DNA of 64,000 bases from Actinomycetales bacterium (GCA_020444245.1 JAHLLI010000002.1:124001-188000); one strand, 5' to 3'; positions 27,722-38,129 are shown, numbered from the stretch's first letter. A program made the numbers and translations. Notes: generated by a model not told the origin, from the letters alone.

Positions 27722-29143
27722 ATGAGCGAGCTCGCCTACCGGTCCGGGGCCGGCCGGTGGGTGATCGCGATCACCGTCCTGGGCTCCGCGCTGGGGTTCC
27801 TCGACGCGACGGTGGTCAACGTCGCGCTGCCGGCGATCGGGGCGGACCTGGGCGCAGGGAGCGCCGGGCTGCAAGGGGTGCTCACCGGCTACCTGCTGAC
27901 CCTGTCCTCGTTCATCCTCATCGGCGGCGCCTACGCCGATCGCTTCGGGCGGCGCCGGGTCTTCATGATCGGCACCGGATGGTTCACGCTCGCCTCGATC
28001 GCGTGCGCGCTGGCGCCGACCGTCCCGATCCTGATCGCGGCGCGGCTCCTCCAAGGGGTCGGAGCCGCCCTGGTCACGCCGGGCAGCCTTGCGATCATCG
28101 AGGCGACGTTCCGTCCCAGCGACCGCTCGCGCGCCATCGGCGCCTGGGCGGGCCTGTCCGCGGTCGGTGCCGCCGCCGGGCCGCTGCTCGGTGGCCTGCT
28201 GGTCGACGCCGGCTCGTGGCGCGCCGTCTTCGCCCTGAACGTGCCGATCGGCGTGGCTGTCCTGCTCGTCGCGGCGCGGCACGTGCCGGAGTCGCGGGAT
28301 CCCGACGCCGCGCCAGGGTTGGACCTCCCTGGTGCGCTCCTGGCTGTTGTGGGCCTCGGAGGGCTGACCTACGTCCTCATCGACCCAGGGCACGGCGCCG
28401 CGTGGCGCGGGGCGGCGGTCGGGGTCGGGGCCCTCGGCGCGCTCGCCGCCTTCGTGGTGCGTGAGCTGCGGACCCCTGGCCCGATGGTGCCGATGTCGTT
28501 GTTCGCCGTTCGGCGGTTCACCGCGGCGAACCTGGTGACGTTCGCCGTCTACGGCACGCTCGGCGGGGTGATGTTCCTGCTCGTCGTCTACGTGCAGGTC
28601 GTGCTCGGCGAGAGTGCGCTCGTCGCGGGCGCCGCCACCTTGCCGATCACCCTGGCCGTGCTGGTGCTCTCCCCGGTGATGGGCGCGTCGGTCGAACGCT
28701 GGGGGCCGCGCCCGCCGCTCGTCGCCGGCCCGTCGCTGATCGCGGCCGGCGCCCTGCTCCTGTCCCGCCTGGGCCCTGGTAGCTCCGTGCCGGCTGCCGT
28801 GCTCCCGGGGGTCCTGGTGCTGGGGATCGGCCTCGGGGTGGCCGTCGCCCCGGTGACGTCGACCGCGCTGTCGTCGGTCCCCGAGCGGCACTCGGGCGTG
28901 GCGTCGGGCATCAACAACGCGACCGCGCGGCTCGCGACGCTCCTGGTGGTCGCGGGCCTGCCGGGCGCCGCCGGGCTGTCGGGCCACGGTCTGGAGGACC
29001 CCACGTCGCTCGCCCGCGGGTTCGGGGCGGCGATGGTGATGGCCGCGGCGCTCGCGGCGTCGGGCGCGGCGGTGGCGGCCGCCACGATCGGGCGGGGGCC
29101 GCTGCGGCCTGGGGCACTCGTCGCTGGCGTGCGCCCGCGGTGA
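27722..29143 (+). CDS. MFS transporter, DHA2/EmrB-QacA type
   Basis: GSALGFLDATVVNVALPAIGADL...GGAYADRFGRRRVF...RLLQGVGAALVTPGSLAII; multi-TM. Confidence 0.9.
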   Translation: MSELAYRSGAGRWVIAITVLGSALGFLDATVVNVALPAIGADLGAGSAGLQGVLTGYLLTLSSFILIGGAYADRFGRRRVFMIGTGWFTLASIACALAPTVPILIAARLLQGVGAALVTPGSLAIIEATFRPSDRSRAIGAWAGLSAVGAAAGPLLGGLLVDAGSWRAVFALNVPIGVAVLLVAARHVPESRDPDAAPGLDLPGALLAVVGLGGLTYVLIDPGHGAAWRGAAVGVGALGALAAFVVRELRTPGPMVPMSLFAVRRFTAANLVTFAVYGTLGGVMFLLVVYVQVVLGESALVAGAATLPITLAVLVLSPVMGASVERWGPRPPLVAGPSLIAAGALLLSRLGPGSSVPAAVLPGVLVLGIGLGVAVAPVTSTALSSVPERHSGVASGINNATARLATLLVVAGLPGAAGLSGHGLEDPTSLARGFGAAMVMAAALAASGAAVAAATIGRGPLRPGALVAGVRPR

Positions 29144-29234
29144 TCGCCACCGCCACGCCATGAGCATCGACGCCTCGTGTCCACCCAGCGCCTCGCGCCG
29201 TGGGCCCAGGGGCTCCGCGCCGTCGTCGCGCCGG

Positions 29235-29909
29235 CTACTCCCGGCCCTCCTCCAGCGGGATGAGCATCGTCCGGAACGGGCCCGGTGCGGCGTGGATCTC
29301 CCAGATGCGCTGAGCCACGTCGTCGATGCCGTTCTCGAGCCGGAGCTTGGGGATGCCGCCGGGGATCACGAGCTGGACCACCCGGACCCCCTCGTCGGCC
29401 AGCGCGTCGTGGAGCATCTCGCCGTACGCGCTCTCCGCGGGGAACGCGACCGACGTGCCCGCGAAGTCGGGCCGCGACTTCACCGACGTGCCGCCGTTGA
29501 TGAGGATGATCGAGCCGTCGCCGGCCGCGCGCATCGCGGGCAGCACCGCCCGGGCCGCGTGGATGAGCCCCAGTGCCGAGAAGCTCAGCGCCTCCAGCGC
29601 CAGCTCGGGCGTCAGGTCGAGCACCGGCTTGAGGTACTCCCGCGACGGCAGGGGGCTGTACTGCAGCACGGTGATCGGGCCCAGGTCCGCGGCGGCGCGC
29701 GCGAGCGCGGACTCGAGGGACGCGGGGTCGCGGACGTCGGCCGAGTAGCCGCGCGCGGTCAGGCCGCCGGCCCCGAGCTCGGCGGCCAGCCCGTCCAGCT
29801 TCGCCTGGTCCCGGGAGATCAGGGCGATCGAGAAGCCCTCGGCGCCGAACCTGCGCGCGACCGCGGCTCCGAGGCCCGGTCCGGCTCCGACGATCGCGAT
29901 GGTGGGCAT
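29235..29909 (-). CDS. SDR-family short-chain dehydrogenase
   Basis: MPTIAIVGAGPGLGAAVARRFGAEGFSIALISRDQAKLDGLAAEL: Rossmann motif. Confidence 0.85.
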   Translation of the reverse strand: MPTIAIVGAGPGLGAAVARRFGAEGFSIALISRDQAKLDGLAAELGAGGLTARGYSADVRDPASLESALARAAADLGPITVLQYSPLPSREYLKPVLDLTPELALEALSFSALGLIHAARAVLPAMRAAGDGSIILINGGTSVKSRPDFAGTSVAFPAESAYGEMLHDALADEGVRVVQLVIPGGIPKLRLENGIDDVAQRIWEIHAAPGPFRTMLIPLEEGRE

Positions 29910-29977
29910 GGGGTCCTCCCGGTCGAGTGGGTGTGTGGTTCGACCGTAGCGCGCGGCCCTCGGCGCTCGCCCTCCGA

Positions 29978-30748
29978 TCAGAGCTCTCTGCGACGGAACG
30001 CCGTCGCCGCGAGCGCGACGAGCCCGACCGACAGCGCGAGCGAGGTCACCACGGGCCACGCCACCGCGGGGTCCTGCCCGGCGGCGGCCGCGACGGCCTT
30101 CGAGGCCAGCCCGGCCGGCGTGTAGTCCGCGAGCGGCTGCCAGATCGCCGCGATCGAGGCCAGCACGTACACGCCCAGCCCGGCCCCTGCCGCCCCGGCG
30201 GCGGAGCTGATGAGCACCGACAGCAGCGTCATGACGGCGACGAACTGGATGGCGAGCACGAGCCACACCAGGGCGGCGGACCACAGCGCGGCGCCGGGCG
30301 CCGTGTCGAACATGGCGGCCGTCAGCCCCCAGGTCAGCAGTGTCCCCACCAGCAGCAGCGTCGCGACGAACGCGGCGTTGACCACGGCCTTGACCACCAC
30401 GAACGCGCTGCGCGAGACGGGCTTGGTGAGCACCAGGACGGCCGTGCCGCTGCGCCGCTCGGCCGAGACGAGGCCGCCGTAGATGATGATCAGCGCGAAC
30501 AGTGCGATCTGGGTGAGGTTCTGCGCCCACTGCCCGTAGGCGTCGAGGTAGGTCGGCGTCGGGATCTCCAGGCCGCTGAGCTGGTCGCCCGCGACGGCCT
30601 GCACGATCTGCGGTGTGTACCGCGCGAGCGGCGGACCGGTCACCGCGAAGAACACGAGGATCCCGGGCAGCACCCACCGGCGCCAGGTGCGCCAGATCTC
30701 CTGGGCCTCCTTGCGGGCGAACACGGTGAACCCGCTGGACCGGCTCAT
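29978..30748 (-). CDS. ABC transporter permease (ABC-2 type)
   Basis: FARKEAQEIWRTWRRWVLPGIL...SRSAFVVVKAVVNAAFV; six TM; 4-nt overlap with the ATPase. Confidence 0.85.
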   Translation of the reverse strand: MSRSSGFTVFARKEAQEIWRTWRRWVLPGILVFFAVTGPPLARYTPQIVQAVAGDQLSGLEIPTPTYLDAYGQWAQNLTQIALFALIIIYGGLVSAERRSGTAVLVLTKPVSRSAFVVVKAVVNAAFVATLLLVGTLLTWGLTAAMFDTAPGAALWSAALVWLVLAIQFVAVMTLLSVLISSAAGAAGAGLGVYVLASIAAIWQPLADYTPAGLASKAVAAAAGQDPAVAWPVVTSLALSVGLVALAATAFRRREL

Positions 30749-31680
30749 CGGCGCTCACCTCCGACGAGCTCGACGAAGACCTCTTCGAGCCCCATCTCGC
30801 CTGCCTCCAGACGTGCCAGGCCGATCCCCTGCCCGGCGACGATCGCCGGGATGTCGTGCTGGGCCGCAACGGCGTCGGTCACCGTGACCTCGATCGAGCC
30901 GTTGGGCCCGCGGACGACCGACGCGGCCCACGGCCGTGCGGCGAGGAGCGCGGCGAGCTCGTCGGCGCCGTCGGTGACCTCGACGACGACCTTGCGCTCG
31001 CCGTAGGCCGCCGTGAGCTCGGCGATGGGGGCCTGCGCGACGACGCGGCCGTGGTCGAGGATCGCGACGGCGTCGCAGACCCGTTCGACGTCGCCGAGGA
31101 TGTGGGTGGAGAAGAACACCGTCGTGCGTCCCCGCAGCGACGCGATCATCTCGAGCAGGTCCTTGCGACCCATCGGGTCCAGCGCGCTGGTCGGCTCGTC
31201 CAGCAGCAGCAGCCGCGGCGCGTTCACCAGAGCCTGCGCGACACCCAAGCGCTGCTTCATGCCGCGCGAGAACCCCCCGACCCGGGAGGTCACCCCGGTC
31301 AGGCCCGCGAGGTCGAGCAGCATCGCGACCCGCTGGTCCAGCAGCGTGCCGCGCAGCCCGAACAACGAGCCGGCGAAGCGCAGGAAGTCCTCGGCGGTCA
31401 TCCAGTCGTAGAAGCCGGGCACGTCGGGCAGGAAGCCGACCTCGGCGCGCACCAGGTTGCCGGCCTGCGTGACGTCGCGGCCCAGCACCTCCGCCGTGCC
31501 GCTCGTGGGCTGCGCCAGGCCCGTGATCAGGCGCAGCATCGTCGTCTTGCCTGCGCCGTTGGGACCGAGGAAGCCGAAGATCGACCCCTCGGGCACGGTG
31601 AGGTCCACGCCGTCCAGTGCCCGCGTGTCGCCGTAGACCTTGGTCAGCGCGGTGGTGCGGATCGCGGCGGGGGCGCTCAT
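30745..31680 (-). CDS. ABC transporter ATP-binding protein
   Basis: FGFLGPNGAGKTTMLRLITGL (Walker A), FSRGMKQRLGVAQALVNAPRLLLLDEPTSALDPMGR (signature and Walker B). Confidence 0.95.
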   Translation of the reverse strand: MSAPAAIRTTALTKVYGDTRALDGVDLTVPEGSIFGFLGPNGAGKTTMLRLITGLAQPTSGTAEVLGRDVTQAGNLVRAEVGFLPDVPGFYDWMTAEDFLRFAGSLFGLRGTLLDQRVAMLLDLAGLTGVTSRVGGFSRGMKQRLGVAQALVNAPRLLLLDEPTSALDPMGRKDLLEMIASLRGRTTVFFSTHILGDVERVCDAVAILDHGRVVAQAPIAELTAAYGERKVVVEVTDGADELAALLAARPWAASVVRGPNGSIEVTVTDAVAAQHDIPAIVAGQGIGLARLEAGEMGLEEVFVELVGGERR

Positions 31681-32021
31681 CGAGGTCCTGCGCTGCGGCC
31701 GTCGGGGTTCTGGCCGTCGTCGCGACGCCCGTAGAGCGAGTCGGCGATGTCCGCGGCGCGGGCCGCCGACGGCGCCGGCGGCTGCGCGGCGTCCTGGACC
31801 GGTGCGGGTTTGCGGCCGACCACGAAGTACAGGATCGCGCCGAGCAGGTTGACCAGCAGGATCACCGCCACCCACACCCACTTGTTGCCGGTCGCGACAC
31901 GGTCGGCGGGGCGTCGGTAGAGGTCGACCAGGGCGGCCACGTCGAGCGCGAGCTGGGCGATGCCCAGGACCACCATGGCCACGACCAGCCCGACGGGGAG
32001 GTCGGACAGCTGCACGTTCAT
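31677..32021 (-). CDS. PLDc_N domain membrane protein
   Basis: DVAALVDLYRRPADRVATGNKWVWVAVILLVNLLGAILYFVVGRKP. Confidence 0.85.
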   Translation of the reverse strand: MNVQLSDLPVGLVVAMVVLGIAQLALDVAALVDLYRRPADRVATGNKWVWVAVILLVNLLGAILYFVVGRKPAPVQDAAQPPAPSAARAADIADSLYGRRDDGQNPDGRSAGPR

Positions 32022-32971
32022 CGTGCGGTTCCTTTCGAGGGGGAGGAGGAGAGGTCTCGTCGTTGCTCGGCCGCCCGGCCACGCCGGGACACGGTCACGA
32101 GCAGACCGAAGGGCAGCACCACGAAGGCGGCGACCCCGGCCCAGGTCGGCCAGACGCCCGATCCGCCGCGGACGGTGAACAGGGTCTGGGCGTAGATCGA
32201 CACGGCCAACGCCGTGAGGCCGAGGCTCACGGCGGACGCGGCGACGCGCGCGAACGGATGCCGTCCGCGCAGGTGGACCGCCGCGGCGAGCAGCACCGGG
32301 ACGACGCCGATCACACCCACGGCGATCACGGCCGCGGCCGGGCTGCCGAAGCCGTCGGGGCGGCCGTTCAGGCCCCAGTGCGTGGGCACCGTGGCGGGCA
32401 ACGTCGTCCAGGTGGCGGCGACCAGCGCGCCGAGCGCCACCGCGGCCGCGACCGGAGCCGCGAGCGTCGCGGCGACGACGCGCGATCCGGCCGACGTGAA
32501 GGGGTCGTCCTCGTCGTCGGGCCGGACCAGCCGGGTCCTGACCGCGAGCGCACCGAAGTTGACGGTCCAGCCGAGCCCGAGCACCTTGGGGACCAGGATC
32601 TTCGGGTTGGTCGGGTCCCACACGCGGCGCGCGAGCCGGTCGGAGGTCGGCGGCCGGACGTCGTACGGCATCCCCAGGACCCTTCCGACGAGGCCGTCGG
32701 GGCCCTGCGGGCCGGCGGTCGCGTCGTCGGCGAAGGCCTGGGCGAGCGCTTCCGGTGTGCCGAGCTCGGCGAGGGCGTCGGTCGCGTCCGCTGCGGTGTG
32801 CGCCGTGGCGTGGAGCCGCTCGTCCACGTGGGCGCGCAGCTCCGCGAGGTCGTCGGGAGCGATCGAGGTGCCGTGGCCGGCCGCCGCGGTGCGCAGTCGG
32901 TCGAAGTACTCGTCGATGACGGCGGCGGCGTCGGGGGTGTCGCCGGGCGGGATCGGGGCGCGGTCAGTCAT
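32018..32971 (-). CDS. DUF1648/DUF1700-type membrane protein
   Basis: HAAS-like N-terminus (VIDEYFDRLRTAA...LAELRAHVDERLHA...LAELGTPEALAQAFA) and LPATVPTHWGLNGRPDGFGSP. Confidence 0.8.
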   Translation of the reverse strand: MTDRAPIPPGDTPDAAAVIDEYFDRLRTAAAGHGTSIAPDDLAELRAHVDERLHATAHTAADATDALAELGTPEALAQAFADDATAGPQGPDGLVGRVLGMPYDVRPPTSDRLARRVWDPTNPKILVPKVLGLGWTVNFGALAVRTRLVRPDDEDDPFTSAGSRVVAATLAAPVAAAVALGALVAATWTTLPATVPTHWGLNGRPDGFGSPAAAVIAVGVIGVVPVLLAAAVHLRGRHPFARVAASAVSLGLTALAVSIYAQTLFTVRGGSGVWPTWAGVAAFVVLPFGLLVTVSRRGRAAEQRRDLSSSPSKGTAR

Positions 32972-33314
32972 GGGGTGCGTCCGTTCCGAGCAGCGTGTCC
33001 ATGTCGTCCTTCATGCCGTTCCAGACCCGGGCCATGTCGACGAAGGTCTGCTCGCCGTCGGGGGAGAGGCGGTAGTACTTGCGCGGGGGCCCGACGGGAG
33101 ACTCCCGCCAGGCCGACGTGATGAGCCCGGACTTCCTGAGCCGGGAGAGCAGCGGGTAGGCGGTGCCGGGGCTGATCGCCAGCCCCGGGTGCTCCGCGAG
33201 CCGGTCGACGATCTCGCCGCCATAGGCCTCGCCCCGGTGCAGGAGCGCGAGGATCGCGAGCTCGACGACACCCTTGCGGAGCTGGGACGACGCCGCCTCG
33301 GTCGCGTTCGTCAT
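32964..33314 (-). CDS. PadR-family transcriptional regulator
   Basis: LRKGVVELAILALLHRGEAYGGEIVDRLAEHPGLAISPGTAYPLLSRLRKSGLI. Confidence 0.93.
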   Translation of the reverse strand: MTNATEAASSQLRKGVVELAILALLHRGEAYGGEIVDRLAEHPGLAISPGTAYPLLSRLRKSGLITSAWRESPVGPPRKYYRLSPDGEQTFVDMARVWNGMKDDMDTLLGTDAPHD

Positions 33315-33510
33315 GGGGCTCCGTCTCCGCTCGCACGCCGACCGCTAGACGGCGCAGCCGGGTTCCTGGTGATGCACGGTAGACGGTAGTGCAAGGTACC
33401 GAGGGTTCGCAAGCCGGGCGTCGGCGGGCTCGGCGTCGTGCCGGTGCGCAGGGTCCTGCCCCCTCGCGGCGGTCCGGACGGCGAGGGGGCGAGGACTCGT
33501 GCGACCGTCG

Positions 33511-34362
33511 CTACGTCGTCGGCAGGGCGTACTCGAAGACGATCGCGGGCATCCCGAAGCCGCCCACGGGGCCGACGTTGTCGGTGTACCACGCGGGGTT
33601 CGGGGTGCCGGTGGCCGGGTCGCCGTCGAACACCCGCATGGTGATCGGGTTCCCGTCCCCCGTGATCCAGTAGCTGTAGTGGTGGGTCGCCGAGTACGGG
33701 CCCCAGTCGACGAACCGGTCGTTGATCTGCGTCTCGAGGTTCAGCGGGTTGAAGGCGGGGCCGTCGGCCCAGGTCGCCCAGCCGTCGTCGGAGATGTAGC
33801 CGGCGTCGGCCTGCCGCACCGGCCCGTTGTCCCAGGCGCCCTGCACCTGGATCCAGTAGATGTGACCGGGCTGGGTCACGAACGGCACGGTGTTGCCGGA
33901 AGCGAGGCTGAGCAGGTCCGTCCCGGCGGGGTCGTCCACCGCGTACCAGGCGTTGCTGACCGGGAAGTCCTGGCCGTGGCACACCGTGCGGAGGAACTCC
34001 CCGAGCGGGATGCCGAGCTGGGCGGCGTAGGTGGGCCCGGTCTCGGCGAAGTCCGCGAGGGCGCCGGGCAGGCAGTGCTCGCGCACGATCGTGTGCTGCA
34101 CCCAGGCGATGCACTGGCCCTGGTTGCGGAAGTCGATCCCGGTGAAGTCGGCCCAGCCGCCGTGCCGGCAGTCGGCCCTGGTGGTCGGGAAGCTCGAGGT
34201 GGCGGCGGCGCTCACGGGCGCCGCGCTCGCAGGCCCGGCGAGGCCGAGCCCGAGGGCGAGGCTCCCGAGCATCAGCCCGATCGCCGTGAGTGCTGTGGTC
34301 GTCCTGGCCCCGAGGCTCCGTCGCCGTCCGGCCGGGGCTTCGTGGTCGCGCATGAGTCTCAT
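33511..34362 (-). CDS. Secreted protein of unknown function
   Basis: Signal-like N-terminus; DCRHGGWADFTGIDFRNQGQCIAWVQH. No enzymatic family recognised. Confidence 0.7.
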   Translation of the reverse strand: MRLMRDHEAPAGRRRSLGARTTTALTAIGLMLGSLALGLGLAGPASAAPVSAAATSSFPTTRADCRHGGWADFTGIDFRNQGQCIAWVQHTIVREHCLPGALADFAETGPTYAAQLGIPLGEFLRTVCHGQDFPVSNAWYAVDDPAGTDLLSLASGNTVPFVTQPGHIYWIQVQGAWDNGPVRQADAGYISDDGWATWADGPAFNPLNLETQINDRFVDWGPYSATHHYSYWITGDGNPITMRVFDGDPATGTPNPAWYTDNVGPVGGFGMPAIVFEYALPTT

Positions 34363-34452
34363 GACGCACCCCTTTCGACCCTTGCCAACGTACTCCGGGG
34401 TTCGGGGTCGGCCACGGGCGCCGAGGCTGCGACGGCTACGGCCGCGGCGCCC

Positions 34453-35211
34453 CTAACGCGCCGTGAAGGCCCCGTCGACCACCATGGCGTGCCCGTTGAC
34501 GAACGAGGCGCGGTCCGAGCAGAGCCAGACGGCGGCCTCGGCGATCTCCTCCGGGCGGCCCAGGCGTCCCATCGGCGCACTCGCGAGCAGCTCGGCGACC
34601 GCGGCGGGGTTGGTCTCGAGGAGCCGGTCGATCATCGAGGTCTGGATCGGGCCCGGGCACACCGAGTTCACGCGGATGCCCATCGAGGCGTACTCGAGGG
34701 CCGTGACCTTGGTGATCCCGTTGACCCCGAACTTCGACGCGCTGTACGACGGCAGCCCTTCCACACCGACGACCCCGGCGAACGACGCGGTGTTGACGAT
34801 GGCCCCACCGCCGCGGAAGAGCATGCGCGGGATCTCGTGCTTCATGCACAGCCACGTGCCCTTGAGATTGACGTCGATGAGGCGGTCCCACTCGTCTTCC
34901 TCGTACTCGGCCGTGAGTGCCATCGGGCCCTCGACGCCGGCGTTGTTGTGCGCGCAGTCGAGCCGGCCGAACGCGCTCACCGTCTTGTCCATCGCCGCCT
35001 CGACGTCGGCGGCGTCGGAGACGTCGCACTCGACGAAGACGGCGCTCCCACCGGTCTCCTCGATCATCGCGACGGTCTTCCCACCGCCCTCGGTGTCGTC
35101 GTCGACGACCACCACCCGTGCACCCTCGCGCGCGAACGCCAACGCAGAGGCCCGACCGATCCCTGCGGCAGCACCCGTGACGAGCGCCACCTTGCCTGCC
35201 ACCAGCCCCAT
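34453..35211 (-). CDS. SDR-family oxidoreductase
   Basis: GKVALVTGAAAGIGRASALAFAREGARVVVVDDD...HNNAGVEGP...YSASKFGVNGITK...RVNSVCPGPI. Confidence 0.93.
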   Translation of the reverse strand: MGLVAGKVALVTGAAAGIGRASALAFAREGARVVVVDDDTEGGGKTVAMIEETGGSAVFVECDVSDAADVEAAMDKTVSAFGRLDCAHNNAGVEGPMALTAEYEEDEWDRLIDVNLKGTWLCMKHEIPRMLFRGGGAIVNTASFAGVVGVEGLPSYSASKFGVNGITKVTALEYASMGIRVNSVCPGPIQTSMIDRLLETNPAAVAELLASAPMGRLGRPEEIAEAAVWLCSDRASFVNGHAMVVDGAFTAR

Positions 35212-35413
35212 GCCCGTCTCCTTCCGGGACTGCGGCCGCGCGATGAGTCGTTCCGGACGTGGGACGAGGCCACGCGGTCGACCGCACTCACGCTACGCCG
35301 AACGCGGCGGATGCGAATGTCGGGCCGAAGGGACCTTGTCCGAGCCCGGCCAGCGCGTTTCGGTGGACGGAACGGGCCGCCGACCCCACATCCTTCCCGT
35401 ATCGGAGACTCCG

Positions 35414-36094
35414 GTGGACACCACGCCCGACACCAACCCTGCCGACCCCCACGCCGACTACCCGGCTCGTCTGACCGTCGACTATCCCGAGACCCTCGAC
35501 CGGGTCAGCTCGTTCTTCCGACTGCTGTGGCTCATCCCGATCGCCGTCGTGTACGGCGCCCTGTCGGCGACAGCGACCTCGACCGCGACGGTGCTGAGCG
35601 ACACGGGTGAGGTGATCTCGCGGGTGTCACGCACCGGCGGTGGCATCGCCGGCGGGCTGTTCGTGGCCACCCTGCTGATGATCCTGTTCCGGCAGCGCTA
35701 CCCGCGCTGGTGGTTCGACTTCGCCCTGGGGTTCCAGCGCTTCGGCGCCCGGATCGGTGCCTACGCGGCGCTGCTCACCGACCGCTACCCGTCCACCGAG
35801 GACGAGCAGTCGGTCCACCTCGAGCTCGACTACCCGGACGTCCGACGGGACCTGCACCCCGCGCTGCCGCTGGTGAAGTGGTTCCTGGTGATCCCGCACG
35901 CCATCGTGCTCGTCTTCCTGGCCGTCGGGGCGGTGTTCGCGGTGATCGTCGCGTGGTTCGCGATCCTGTTCACCGGCCGCTACCCGCGCGGGCTGTTCGA
36001 CTACGTCGTCGGCGTCGGCCGCTGGGGTCTGCGCGTGACCGCGTACGCAACGCTGCTCATCACCGACCGGTACCCGCCGTTCAGCCTGTCCTGA
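35414..36094 (+). CDS. DUF4389 membrane protein
   Basis: YPARLTVDYPETLDRVSSFFRLLWLIP...QRYPRWWFDFALGFQRFGARIGAYAALLTDRYP duplicated motif. Confidence 0.85.
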   Translation: MDTTPDTNPADPHADYPARLTVDYPETLDRVSSFFRLLWLIPIAVVYGALSATATSTATVLSDTGEVISRVSRTGGGIAGGLFVATLLMILFRQRYPRWWFDFALGFQRFGARIGAYAALLTDRYPSTEDEQSVHLELDYPDVRRDLHPALPLVKWFLVIPHAIVLVFLAVGAVFAVIVAWFAILFTGRYPRGLFDYVVGVGRWGLRVTAYATLLITDRYPPFSLS

Positions 36095-36152
36095 CTCGGG
36101 CGCCCGGGCGGGGCGGCCTCCGAGCCCGTCCGCGGCGGACGCTCACGAAGGA

Positions 36153-37343
36153 GTGATGACGACGACCGCGACGGTGGGGCGGCGCCACGCGCGCTCGCGG
36201 AGCCGCATGGCGGCGGTGGCAGCGGCGCTCGCAACGGTGGCGGCCCTCGCGGCGTGCGGCGGTGAGCCGGACCCGACGCCGGAGGAGCTCGCCGCGGTCG
36301 AGTACGCACCCGGCGACGACGTGGAGGGCTGGCAGGTCTCCACCCCCGAGGCCCAGGGCCTGGACCCCGACCTGGTCGCGGAGGTCTATTGGCGCGCCGC
36401 GCACCTGGAGTCGATCTACAGCCTCCTGGTGATCAAGAACGGCTATCTCGTCGCGGAGAAGTACTTCCACGTCGGCGGCCCGTACCAGAAGACGAACGTC
36501 CAGTCGGTGACCAAGAGCTACACGGGGACGCTGGTCGGCATCGCGCTGGAGGACGGCTGCCTGTCGAGCCTCGACGAGCCGATGATGACCTACTTCCCCG
36601 AGCTCGAGGCGCGCCTGGACGACCCCCGCAAGGACCAGATCACCGTGCGTGACCTGCTCCAGATGCGTGCGGGCTACCCGTGGCTCGAGTCGTCCGCGGA
36701 GGGCAAGGAGCTGCTGTACCACGGGTTCGAGCCGGCCAACCTCGTCGACGTCCCGCTCAAGCGTGACCCGGGGTCGGGCTGGGACTACTCGAACCTGTCC
36801 TCCCACCTGCTCGCGATCATCCTCGCTCGGGCCTGCGCGACCGACGAGGCGTCGCACGACCTGATGGACTTCGCCACCGAGCACCTCTTCGACCCGTTGG
36901 GCACCACCCCCGGTCGTTGGCAGGTCGACTGGGACGGCTACCGGCTCGGCTACACCGAGCTGTTCGTCTCGGCGCGGGACATGGCGCGCCTGGGGCAGAC
37001 GTACCTGGACGGTGGGGTCTACGACGGTCAGCAGGTAGTACCCGCTGCCTGGGTGGACGAGTCCTGGCAGAAGTACACGGAGAGCGCCTGGTACTACAAG
37101 GTCGGGCCCAACTGGCACTCGAACTACGGGTACCAGTGGTGGCTCATCGACGCCGGGCCCTACACCTACGACCTGGCCTGGGGTCACGGCGGGCAGCAGA
37201 TCGCCGTCCTACCCGAGCAGGACCTGGTCGTCGTGGTCACCGCCGACCCGCTCTACGGCCAGTTCGGCGACGGGCCGTGGGCGCTGGAGAAGTCCAACCT
37301 CAACCTGGTCGCCAACTTCATCGCCGGCATCCCGGAGACCTGA
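36153..37343 (+). CDS. Serine beta-lactamase-like hydrolase, putative lipoprotein
   Basis: N-terminal VAALAACGG lipobox-like; SVTKS (SxxK), YSN, HGG motifs. Confidence 0.87.
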   Translation: MMTTTATVGRRHARSRSRMAAVAAALATVAALAACGGEPDPTPEELAAVEYAPGDDVEGWQVSTPEAQGLDPDLVAEVYWRAAHLESIYSLLVIKNGYLVAEKYFHVGGPYQKTNVQSVTKSYTGTLVGIALEDGCLSSLDEPMMTYFPELEARLDDPRKDQITVRDLLQMRAGYPWLESSAEGKELLYHGFEPANLVDVPLKRDPGSGWDYSNLSSHLLAIILARACATDEASHDLMDFATEHLFDPLGTTPGRWQVDWDGYRLGYTELFVSARDMARLGQTYLDGGVYDGQQVVPAAWVDESWQKYTESAWYYKVGPNWHSNYGYQWWLIDAGPYTYDLAWGHGGQQIAVLPEQDLVVVVTADPLYGQFGDGPWALEKSNLNLVANFIAGIPET

Positions 37344-37386
37344 CGAGCCGGCGCGGACACCGTCGTCCACGACCCACGGAGGAGCC

Positions 37387-38129
37387 ATGAGCAGCCGAGC
37401 CGCGACGAGCCGAGAGACGCGAGCCACCTCCCGCCAGGATCGGCCTGGCATCCGTGCGGAGCGCCCGACCGCCGTGGCGGTCGGCGTGCTGTACATCGTC
37501 GCCACGGTCGCCGGCGTCGCCGCGGGGTGTTCGGAGCGCCCACCGAGCCCGTGGCCATGGCGGCCGACCGCGGGTCGGTTCTCGCCAGCGCGCTCGCCGT
37601 GACCGTGATGGCGCTCGCGGTGATCGGCGTCGCGGTGATGCTCTACCCGGTCGTGTTGCGTGACGCCTCGACGACCCTGCGCCGAGGCATGGCCACCGGG
37701 TACCTGGCGTCCCGGGTCGCCGAGGGCACGCTGTTCCTCGTGGGCGTCGTCGTGGTGCTCGCGATGCTCGCGCTCGGCGAGGACGCCGCGTCGGCTCCCG
37801 GCAGCGGGGCCGTCGGGACCGCGCTCCAGGCGGTCGACGAGTACTCGGTGATCCTCGGGCAGACGGCGTTCGGCGTCGGCGCGCTGCTGGTCTACTGGCT
37901 GCTGTACGTCTCCGGCCGGATCCCCGCGTGGTTGGCCCTGTGGGGGCTGATCGCTGCGCCGCTGTTCCTGGTGTCCGGCGCGACACTGCCGTTCACGCAC
38001 GACTCCAGCTCCACCGTCTCCTCCGTGCTCTACGCGCCGCTGGCGGTGCAGGAGATGGTGATGGCGGTGTGGTTGATCGTACGGGGGTTCCGGCCCGATG
38101 CAGAGGCGGTGTCGCCGCGGGCGACGTGA
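37387..38129 (+). pseudogene. DUF4386 family membrane protein, frameshifted at about 37525
   Basis: Frame 1 RPTAVAVGVLYIVATVAGVAAG continues in frame 3 as VFGAPTEPVAMAADRGSVLASALAVTVMALAV...; the shift coincides with a G-run. Confidence 0.65.
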
